Below, in pieces: positions 1-5,069 of a DNA stretch of 6,733 nucleotides (its first letter is position 1; the number at the start of each line of letters is the position of its first letter). Below the pieces are notes generated by a model, which saw only the letters and a program-made list of their open reading frames with translations, did not search any database and was not told where the DNA came from. This DNA is from an uncultured Dialister sp. Its GTDB lineage: Bacteria; Bacillota; Negativicutes; Veillonellales; Dialisteraceae. The stretch lies in NCBI RefSeq assembly GCF_900541605.1, contig NZ_UQKJ01000106.1, positions 1 through 6,733 on the forward strand. Reading direction: 5' to 3'. The translations under genes and the position numbers were made by a program.

Positions 1-5
1 CCACC

Positions 6-40
6 ATTCCTCATTCCTAATTCCTAATTCCTAATTTTCC
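6..40. repeat. Heptamer tandem repeat, ATTCCTA units
   Basis: Four adjacent seven-base units are visible from base 6: one ATTCCTC followed by three ATTCCTA, then a degenerate fifth unit ATTTTCC. The array lies outside any gene, beyond the terminator of the tatD operon. Such short heptameric arrays are known in bacterial intergenic DNA (for example in cyanobacteria). The function here is unknown. A different heptamer array occurs at 3463-3481. Confidence 0.85.
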
Positions 41-47
41 CCGCGCC

Positions 48-94
48 GCCAGCAGCTGAAAGCCCCCATACGGACGCACGGCGCTCGCCCACAC
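48..94. repeat. Dispersed intergenic repeat, copy 1
   Basis: This segment aligns in direct orientation with 6545-6590. I count 35 identical columns out of 47 with a single one-base gap. Both copies contain AGCAGCT near the left end and CCGCACG or ACGCACG in the middle, and end in CCACA or CCCACA. Both lie in non-coding DNA flanking genes, which suggests a degenerate dispersed intergenic repeat family. No open reading frame is involved. Confidence 0.6.
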
Positions 95-96
95 GT

Positions 97-127
97 AAAA
101 AAACTCGAGACCCAAGTCTCGAGTTTT
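97..127 (-). terminator. Intrinsic terminator of the metG-tatD operon
   Basis: Bases 100-111 and 116-127 are perfect 12-base complements around a four-base loop. Read on the minus strand, the stem (core ACTCGAGAC / GTCTCGAGT, loop TTGG) runs into seven T residues (complement of A97-A103). It begins one base after the tatD stop codon, so tatD is very probably the last gene of this transcript. The mirrored T run on the other strand is short and interrupted, so termination in the plus direction would be weaker. Confidence 0.93.
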
Positions 128-128
128 C

Positions 129-899
129 TTACTCTATTCCATATATGGCCATGCCATTTTTCTTTGTAATCTCTATGAGTTCTTCCACCGGGATTCCTTT
201 GATCCTTGCCAGTTCTTCCGCCACGTAGATGACGTTGGAAGGGTCGTTCCGCTTTCCCCGGTTTGGGGGCGGCGTGAGGTAGGGGCTGTCGGTCTCTATG
301 AGGAGCCTGTCCAGGGGGACTGACGCCGCCGCTTCTTTGAGGCGGGTGCTTCTGGGGAATACCACAGGTCCTGCGAAGGAGATATAGAAGCCCAGTTTCA
401 TGAATTCCTGCGCCATTTCCGCGCTGCCGGAGTAGCAGTGGAGAATGCCCCGCATGGCGCTCCCCCTGTGTTCCTTCAGGATGGACAGGGTATCGCCGTG
501 GGCTTCCCTGTCGTGGATGAGGAAGGGCAGGTCCAGGTCTTTGGCCAGCTCGATCTGCCGGCCGAACCAGGTCTTCTGGGTTTCCTTGTCGCTGTAGAGG
601 TAGTGGTAGTCCAGGCCGATTTCGCCGATGGCCTTCACCTTCGGTGAAGACTGGGCCAGGTCTCCGATTTCCTTCAGGATTTCCTCGCTGGCCTCCCCGG
701 TTTCCTGGGGATGGATGCCAACGGCACAGTACAGGAAATCGTACTTTTCCGCCAATGCCAGGGATTTCCGGCTGGTAGCCAGATCCTCCGACGGGATGAC
801 CACGTAGTCCAGGGTCTTCCGGAGTCTTTGAATCACCTCGTCCCGGTCCCGGTCGAAGGCTTTGTCGTAAAGGTGGGCGTGGGTGTCGAAGAGGCCCAT
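129..899 (-). CDS. tatD: TatD family metal-dependent hydrolase (putative DNase)
   Basis: A cytoplasmic metal-dependent hydrolase of the TatD/YcfH/YabD family, whose members show Mg-dependent DNase activity. The 256-residue length is normal for the family. The expected amidohydrolase-type metal ligands are all visible: H7 and H9 in DTHAHL, E93 in GEIGLDY, H129 in IHDR, H154 in HCYSG and D204 in ETDSPYL. There is no signal peptide or membrane segment. The ATG overlaps the metG stop by one base (TAATG), so the gene is probably translated by coupling to metG and transcribed from the same promoter. An intrinsic terminator follows the TAA directly. A metG-tatD pair is common in Firmicutes (B. subtilis metS-yabD). 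Family assignment is very secure; the biological substrate is not settled for this subgroup, and it could equally be called yabD or ycfH. Confidence 0.95.
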   Translation of the reverse strand: MGLFDTHAHLYDKAFDRDRDEVIQRLRKTLDYVVIPSEDLATSRKSLALAEKYDFLYCAVGIHPQETGEASEEILKEIGDLAQSSPKVKAIGEIGLDYHYLYSDKETQKTWFGRQIELAKDLDLPFLIHDREAHGDTLSILKEHRGSAMRGILHCYSGSAEMAQEFMKLGFYISFAGPVVFPRSTRLKEAAASVPLDRLLIETDSPYLTPPPNRGKRNDPSNVIYVAEELARIKGIPVEELIEITKKNGMAIYGIE

Positions 900-2842
900 T
901 ATTTGACCTTGCTGCCGGCGGGCATATCTACGAAGGGCACCTTCAGCTCTCCGTCCTTGGAGGCGGCGAGGATCATGCCCTGGGATTCGATACCCATGAG
1001 TTTGGCCGGCTTCAGGTTGGAAACGAAGATCACGTGCTTGCCGATAAGATCCTCCGGCTTATAGTATTCGGAAATGCCGCTCACCACGGTCCGTGTATCG
1101 CCGTCACCGAGGCTGACGGTCATTTTGATGAGCTTCTTGGACTTCTTCACCTTTTCAGCGGTGAGGATTTCTGCCACCCGGAGGTCGGTCTTGAAGAAAT
1201 CATCGATGGAAATAGAAGGCTCGGTCTCCTTCTTTTCTTCCTTTTTCTCTTCTTTCTTTGCTTCCTTCTTCGGAGCCGGAGCTTCTTCCTCTTCGACTTC
1301 GATGCGCGGGAAGATCTGGTCTCCCTTGTGGGTTACGGTGCCGTCAGGAATGCCGCCCCAGGTGAGGTCCTTGTAGGAGGCAGCCTTGAAGTCCGTAAGG
1401 CCCAGCTGGTTCCAGATTTTTTCACAGGCAATAGGAATCACCGGTTCTGCCATGAGGGATACGAAGCGGAGTCCTTCGCAGAGGTGGTACAGCACAGCGT
1501 CCAGGAGGTCCTTCTTTGCCGGATCCTTGCCCAATGCCCAGGGCATGGTGACATCTACGTACTTATTGAGGGAACGGATATAGGTCCATACGGCTTTGAT
1601 GGCGTCGTTGATCTTCCAGTTATCCATGCCGCTGCGGAAGGCTTCGAGAGTCTTTGCTGCGTTTTCTTCCACTTCTTTAGAAGCGGCGGCAATGGTCTCA
1701 TCTCCGGAGGCATCTCCCTTATGGAGGACGCCCTTATTGTACTTGGCCACCATGGACAGGGTGCGGTACAGAAGGTTGCCCAGGTCGTTGGACAGGTCCG
1801 AATTGATGCGGTTAATGAGGCGGTCCCGGTTGAAGTTGCCGTCCTGGCCCAGCTGGATATCGTTCAGGAGGTAGTACCGGATGGCGTCGGAACCGAATTC
1901 ATGGAGCAGCGGAATCGGGTCGATCACGTTGCCCCGGGACTTGGACATTTTCTCCCCGTCCACAATGAGCCAGCCATGGCCATAGACCTTCTTCGGCAGT
2001 TCGATGCCAAGGCTCATGAGCATAATCGGCCAGATGATGGTATGGAAACGGACGATTTCCTTCCCCACCAGGTGTACATCGGCGGGCCAGAATTTTTTGA
2101 ATTTTTCCGGATTATCCACAATGCCGGCGGCGGTGAGGTAGTTTACGAGAGCGTCGAACCATACGTACACCACGTGCTTCGGGTCGAAGGGCACCGGAAT
2201 GCCCCAGGTGAAGCTGGTACGGGATACGCAGAGGTCTTCCAGGCCGCTCTTCACGAACTGGATCATTTCATTTCTGCGGGATTCAGGCTGGATGAAATCC
2301 GGATGCTCTTCGATGTACTTCATCCAACGGTCCGCATACTTGGACATGCGGAAGAAATAGGCATCTTCACTGACCCGCTGCAGGGGACGGCCGCAGTCCG
2401 GGCACACATGCTCTTTGGTGAGCTTGTTTTCCGGCCAGAAGGTTTCGTCGGGGATGCAGTACCATCCTTCGTACTTGCCAAGGTAAATGTCTCCCTTGTC
2501 ATAGGCCCGCTGGAAGAGCATCTGGACAACCTTCTTATGCCGTTCTTCGGTGGTCCGGATGAAATCGTCGTTGGAAATGTTCAGTTCCTTCCAGAGCTGC
2601 TTGAACAGGGCCACGATCTTGTCCACGTACTGGATCGGGGTGACACCTGCTTCTTCCGCCTTCTGTTCGATTTTCTGTCCATGTTCATCACTGCCGGTCA
2701 GGAAGAACACGTCGTATCCGTCGAGCCGCTTGAACCGGGCCATGCAGTCCGCAATGGACGTGCAGTAGGTATGGCCGATATGGAGCTTTGCGCTGGGATA
2801 GTAAATAGGGGTGGTAATATAATATGCTGGTTTTTCACTCAT
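899..2842 (-). CDS. metG: Methionyl-tRNA synthetase with C-terminal tRNA-binding domain
   Basis: A class I cytoplasmic enzyme that charges tRNA-Met and initiator tRNA with methionine using ATP. In the 647-residue protein the HIGH motif is at 21-24 and KMSKS at 298-302. The zinc-knuckle insertion has C129, D132, C147 and C150, so one usual cysteine is aspartate. The anticodon-binding alpha-helical region covers roughly 340-510. A Lys/Glu-rich hydrophilic linker (about 515-541) joins a C-terminal EMAP-II/Trbp111-like tRNA-binding domain (about 545-647), which in this family promotes dimerisation and tRNA affinity. The start is set at 2842, not at the in-frame ATG at 2860: the ATGAGGAGG of the longer form is itself the Shine-Dalgarno sequence, and MSEKPAYYITTPIYYP is the usual beginning. 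First gene of an operon with tatD, from its own promoter. Confidence 0.97.
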   Translation of the reverse strand: MSEKPAYYITTPIYYPSAKLHIGHTYCTSIADCMARFKRLDGYDVFFLTGSDEHGQKIEQKAEEAGVTPIQYVDKIVALFKQLWKELNISNDDFIRTTEERHKKVVQMLFQRAYDKGDIYLGKYEGWYCIPDETFWPENKLTKEHVCPDCGRPLQRVSEDAYFFRMSKYADRWMKYIEEHPDFIQPESRRNEMIQFVKSGLEDLCVSRTSFTWGIPVPFDPKHVVYVWFDALVNYLTAAGIVDNPEKFKKFWPADVHLVGKEIVRFHTIIWPIMLMSLGIELPKKVYGHGWLIVDGEKMSKSRGNVIDPIPLLHEFGSDAIRYYLLNDIQLGQDGNFNRDRLINRINSDLSNDLGNLLYRTLSMVAKYNKGVLHKGDASGDETIAAASKEVEENAAKTLEAFRSGMDNWKINDAIKAVWTYIRSLNKYVDVTMPWALGKDPAKKDLLDAVLYHLCEGLRFVSLMAEPVIPIACEKIWNQLGLTDFKAASYKDLTWGGIPDGTVTHKGDQIFPRIEVEEEEAPAPKKEAKKEEKKEEKKETEPSISIDDFFKTDLRVAEILTAEKVKKSKKLIKMTVSLGDGDTRTVVSGISEYYKPEDLIGKHVIFVSNLKPAKLMGIESQGMILAASKDGELKVPFVDMPAGSKVK

Positions 2843-2851
2843 AAAAAAATG

Positions 2852-2857
2852 CCTCCT
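2852..2857 (-). promoter_or_regulatory. metG ribosome binding site that decides the start
   Basis: Minus-strand AGGAGG lies nine bases upstream of the ATG at 2842. An upstream in-frame ATG at 2860 would place this perfect Shine-Dalgarno sequence inside the reading frame as Arg-Arg codons, so the shorter start is preferred. Confidence 0.9.
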
Positions 2858-2905
2858 CATGGATTGCCTGGGATAGGGCTTGTGATTGGTTTGTATATAA
2901 ACATT

Positions 2906-2935
2906 ATTATAACGCTAATGGGAAATAATAATCAA
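2906..2935 (-). promoter_or_regulatory. Sigma-70-type promoter for metG-tatD
   Basis: On the minus strand a perfect TATAAT (plus 2906-2911) is preceded, 18 bases upstream, by TTGATT (plus 2930-2935), which matches four of six bases of the -35 consensus. The surroundings are AT-rich. Transcription should begin near 2899, giving an untranslated leader of about 57 bases, too short for a T-box or classical riboswitch. The -35 box directly abuts the left edge of the repeat-rich non-coding block. Confidence 0.8.
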
Positions 2936-2941
2936 TGAAAT

Positions 2942-2965
2942 TGAGATCGAGACTGAGGTCGAGGG
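2942..2965 (+). repeat. Degenerate hexamer (YGAGRY) array, left copy
   Basis: Four consecutive six-base units, TGAGAT CGAGAC TGAGGT CGAGGG, follow the pattern Y-GAG-R-Y apart from the last base. The complement of 3518-3533 reads TGAGATCGAGGTCGAG, which is this sequence with six bases (ACTGAG) removed. The two arrays therefore form an inverted pair at the edges of the non-coding block. Confidence 0.7.
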
Positions 2966-3255
2966 AAGCAGCGAGCAGGTGGCTGGCAGCTGGATCTGGT
3001 GGCCAGGGGTCCAAGCCCTGCGGGCCGGGTAACGGATGGCCGGGTGCCGCAGGCTTATCTTTACCTACCCATCTATGGGGGAGGTGCCGTAGGCGGAGGG
3101 GGCTCTCGCTGAAGTCGCTCCCACCGTATGAATCGAAATTCCCGGCCCCTCTCGCACCATACCATCAGGCACCCTTCCACCGCTGACGCGGTCCCCCGAT
3201 CGCCTTCGCGATGAAAGTGTCTCACTGGATTTTCGCTCGCTACGCTCACTACAGC

Positions 3256-3353
3256 ACGGCTATCAGCGACTCACAACAATTTGAGCGTCGCTTGCGCTCC
3301 TCCGCTACGGCTGTCACCGACTCACAATGATTTGTACGTCGCTAACGCTCCTT
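3256..3353. repeat. Near-tandem duplication of a 47-base unit
   Basis: Bases 3256-3302 and 3307-3353 align without gaps with 38 of 47 identical positions, at a period of 51 bases. Each unit carries ACGGCT, CGACTCACAA, ATTTG, CGTCGCT and CGCTCCT in the same order. The second unit also contains the left arm of an inverted repeat: ATGATTTG at 3327-3334 pairs with CAAATCAT at 3354-3361. It lies in non-coding DNA; function is unknown. Confidence 0.75.
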
Positions 3354-3462
3354 CAAATCATGTTCGCTGGTGCAACTTGTGTTCGCTGCTGTAACTCCAG
3401 TTCGCTTACTTTTCCCCTCTAAAGAGGGGAGGTTGGGTGCTCGGGCGGCGGAGCCGCGGGAC

Positions 3463-3481
3463 CTCAACTCTCAACTCTCAA
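3463..3481. repeat. Heptamer tandem repeat, CTCAACT units
   Basis: Two complete CTCAACT units are followed by a partial CTCAA. This is a seven-base array of the same period as, but different sequence from, the ATTCCTA array at the left edge of the window. It is in non-coding DNA about 50 bases beyond the regulator's stop codon. Confidence 0.75.
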
Positions 3482-3497
3482 TGTTACTCTTTCTTTC

Positions 3498-3511
3498 AGG
3501 GCCTTCGGCCC
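3498..3511. repeat. GC mini-hairpin downstream of the regulator
   Basis: GGGCC, TTC, GGCCC forms a compact stem with a three-base loop. It is the first hairpin met by transcripts leaving the regulator gene. There is no T tract after it on either strand, so it is not a canonical intrinsic terminator, although it could stall polymerase or protect an mRNA end. Confidence 0.55.
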
Positions 3512-3517
3512 CATCCT

Positions 3518-3533
3518 CTCGACCTCGATCTCA
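3518..3533 (-). repeat. Hexamer array, right inverted copy, overlapping a stop codon
   Basis: The minus strand reads TGAGATCGAGGTCGAG, and its first three bases are the TGA stop of the regulator. It matches the left array at 2942-2963 after removal of six bases, in opposite orientation. This edge thus supplies the regulator's stop codon, which may mean that the gene end was set or trimmed by the repeat. Confidence 0.65.
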
Positions 3534-4862
3534 TTTCCCCTTCATCTTCGGCTCCAGAAGGATTTCTATGATCCGGCTGGGGCGGCCTGTTTTTTCTGTG
3601 AACTGCCGTCCCACGTCCTGGGCCAGGTGGTGGTCGATGAGCTTGGCGATGATGCGGTTCATGGTTCTCGTGGTGACGCCGATGAGGTCTGCCAGTTCGG
3701 CGGAGGTGAAACGCAGGCGTCCTTCGTCCCGGCAGGCGTGGTACAGGTTCGAGAGGATCCGGATGCTGACTCCCGATTTCTTGGAGAGGTAGAGAAATTT
3801 CTCATCGATTGGCCCTTCTTTCCGGCAGTCATTGGCCTTGTCGTTGGCGGCCATGGGCACCGGGGTGAAGAGGTCCCGGCCTATGAGGTAGGCCTGGCTG
3901 CCGCCGGCGGCGATGGCGTGGTTCATGGCCCGGAGGGCGTGATACTTGGCGTCGGCGGCGGTGGCGCCGTAGCCGATGCCGATGGACAGGGTGAAGGCTG
4001 TATTCTCCGCCACGTTCTGCAGGATGTGCAGGTGCCGGTAATGGTCTGTCATGTTCTCGATGATGGAGGATGTGGCGAAGAGCATGTATTCCGCCGGCGG
4101 CTGTTCGATGCAGGCGGCGTCCATGGACTTCGCGAAGCGGTAGACTTCACGGGCCACCGCCAGTTTCTCCAGAGACAGCCGGAAGTCCGTGGCTTCGGGA
4201 ATGGGATTTTTCGGTGTATCCGTATGGATGGCGATGACCGCCAGCCGGTTGTTCTGGTTCAGCTGGAGCTCGTAGGTCAGTACCAGCCGCTGCAGGCCGT
4301 TTCGAATGTCCTCGTAGGAGGGCTGGAGAATGTATACGGGGACGCCCCGCTTTTTCAGCATATCCCGGACCTGGTAAAAAATGGTGATACAGAAACTGAC
4401 GGCGCCGCTGCGGTAGAGTTTCTCCATGCGGATGGCGTCCCGGATGAGGAGGCCCTCGCTGTAGGCCTTTACCGGCATGATTTCCACATGCCCCTCTTCC
4501 GGCGGCAGGCCGATTTCCTGGAAGGCCAGGTCGAAGAGCGTCGTATTGTCCATGTCCGTGGCGATTTTCATGGAGTGCCCTGCCACCTCTGCCCGGAAGA
4601 GGAGCCGGAGCAGGGCGGATACGGACCGGGGGATGGTGAGCCACTCCGACGAGTGGGGAATGGCCTTTTCCGCATACCGCCGGGCCGTGTTGCCCAGGAA
4701 GAGGAAGGTGTCGATATTCCCCTGGTGGCCGGAGAGAATATCCGGGATCTCCACGATGGTTCGATAAGGGAAGGGGACTGCTTCGATTTCCGGAAATTCT
4801 TTAGACAGGAAATGGGTGATTTCATCCATGATTTCGGTGGGAACTACGATACCGATTCGCAT
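3531..4862 (-). CDS. Transcriptional regulator: PrpR_N-like sensor, degenerate GGDEF-like domain, winged helix
   Basis: I do not recognise a named gene. The 443-residue soluble protein reads as three parts. Residues about 1-195 resemble the two-lobed PrpR_N sensor fold: FLFLGNTARRYAEK, IPRSVSALLRLL, then GVPVYILQPSYEDI. Residues about 205-330 look like a degenerate GGDEF or nucleotide-cyclase-like domain: where GGDEF is expected there is PPAEY (255-259), followed by TLSIGIGYG (291-299) and an alanine-rich helix; catalysis is unlikely. Residues about 365-437 hold a helix-turn-helix (FTSAELADLIGVTTRTMNRI, 385-404) with a wing to about 437. The start has AGGAG six bases upstream. The gene is divergent from an MFS transporter, which it probably controls, perhaps by binding the transported compound or a metabolite. 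The regulator role is fairly secure; the sensor fold is inference from memory of the families. Confidence 0.8.
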   Translation of the reverse strand: MRIGIVVPTEIMDEITHFLSKEFPEIEAVPFPYRTIVEIPDILSGHQGNIDTFLFLGNTARRYAEKAIPHSSEWLTIPRSVSALLRLLFRAEVAGHSMKIATDMDNTTLFDLAFQEIGLPPEEGHVEIMPVKAYSEGLLIRDAIRMEKLYRSGAVSFCITIFYQVRDMLKKRGVPVYILQPSYEDIRNGLQRLVLTYELQLNQNNRLAVIAIHTDTPKNPIPEATDFRLSLEKLAVAREVYRFAKSMDAACIEQPPAEYMLFATSSIIENMTDHYRHLHILQNVAENTAFTLSIGIGYGATAADAKYHALRAMNHAIAAGGSQAYLIGRDLFTPVPMAANDKANDCRKEGPIDEKFLYLSKKSGVSIRILSNLYHACRDEGRLRFTSAELADLIGVTTRTMNRIIAKLIDHHLAQDVGRQFTEKTGRPSRIIEILLEPKMKGK

Positions 4863-4868
4863 GATACT

Positions 4869-4873
4869 CTCCT
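4869..4873 (-). promoter_or_regulatory. Ribosome binding site of the regulator
   Basis: Minus-strand AGGAG lies six bases before the ATG at 4862. It supports this start over internal methionines such as M12. Confidence 0.75.
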
Positions 4874-4896
4874 TTTGGGACAGAATAAAGGTCTAT

Positions 4897-4925
4897 TAAG
4901 GACATTTGCTTTTCCTTATGATAAG
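4897..4925. promoter_or_regulatory. Operator-like dyads in the divergent intergenic region
   Basis: Two overlapping symmetries are visible. TAAGGA at 4897-4902 and TCCTTA at 4913-4918 form a 22-base dyad with a 10-base centre. CTTAT, G, ATAAG at 4915-4925 is an 11-base palindrome. A TATGAT resembling a plus-strand -10 box sits inside it (4917-4922), but I see no good -35 partner. A site here could be bound by the divergent winged-helix regulator and affect both promoters. This is inference from position and symmetry only. Confidence 0.4.
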
Positions 4926-4950
4926 CGTAAATGGGAGGAAAGTAAATAGA

Positions 4951-5063
4951 CCCGGTACTGTGGCCGGGGGCAACGGTGCCTGATGCAGAAAATTCTCTGT
5001 GATTCAGGCCGTTTTTGTAGGGAAAGGCCCTGTCCTTTCCGGGAGTGTAAGTAGTGCAGGAGG
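4951..5063 (+). promoter_or_regulatory. Structured leader of the MFS gene with terminator-like hairpin
   Basis: The plus strand can form: CCCGG/CCGGG (4951-4955 with 4964-4968); GGCA-ACGG-TGCC (4969-4980); a 12-pair hairpin with a two-base bulge (GCCTGA... at 4978-4989 with ...TCAGGC at 4996-5009) followed by CG and five T; and GGAAAGG/CCTTTCC (5021-5027 with 5034-5040). The ACGG hairpin shares bases 4978-4980 with the 5' arm of the terminator-like hairpin. Its 3' arm (CAGGCC, 5005-5010) could instead pair with GGCCCTG (5026-5032). Mutually exclusive structures before a start codon suggest attenuation or a ligand-responsive leader. The T run is short, and the transcription start is not known. 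Confidence 0.4.
5058..5063 (+). promoter_or_regulatory. Ribosome binding site of the MFS gene
   Basis: A perfect AGGAGG stands six bases before the ATG at 5070 and fixes that start. Confidence 0.9.
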
Positions 5064-5069
5064 TATTGT

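Larger units (their letters stand above)
2936..3530. other. Repeat-rich non-coding mosaic between metG and the regulator
   Basis: About 600 bases with no credible gene: the longest plus-strand reading frame (from 2935) has no ribosome binding site and runs through repeats. The block contains a degenerate hexamer array at its left edge with an inverted relative at its right edge, a 47-base near-tandem duplication, a CTCAACT heptamer array, and many small GC hairpins (for example 3015-3025, 3046-3054, 3086-3094, 3180-3191, 3199-3212, 3445-3457, 3414-3429). No tRNA, rRNA or CRISPR structure was seen. I infer an intergenic accumulation of small repeats or the remains of a non-autonomous element. 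No intrinsic terminator with a T run was found for the regulator gene that transcribes towards it. Confidence 0.7.

Noticed and set aside
2843..2860. N-terminally extended metG starting at the ATG at 2860
   Set aside because: The extension is made of the Shine-Dalgarno sequence itself, and the family begins at the internal methionine.
1034..2938. A 634-codon plus-strand open frame opposite metG
   Set aside because: It is codon-aligned antisense to a secure metG and results from missing TTA/CTA/TCA codons. Its product has no family features and no ribosome binding site.
2935..3186. An 83-codon plus-strand frame in the spacer
   Set aside because: Starts inside the metG promoter, has no Shine-Dalgarno sequence, and runs through repeats with low-complexity composition.
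3240..3361. CRISPR-like array
   Set aside because: Only two units, 81 percent identical, with a four-base gap between them and no spacers of regular length.
3411..3431. Intrinsic terminator at the CCCCTC-TAAA-GAGGGG hairpin
   Set aside because: The stem is good but neither strand has a T tract after it, and it lies about 100 bases beyond the regulator's stop.
3627..4949. A 440-codon plus-strand open frame opposite the regulator
   Set aside because: Codon-aligned shadow. The minus-strand frame has a good ribosome binding site and recognisable domains.
4969..4980. Guanidine-II (mini-ykkC) riboswitch, suggested by an ACGG tetraloop hairpin
   Set aside because: That class needs two ACGR-loop hairpins in tandem; only one is present.
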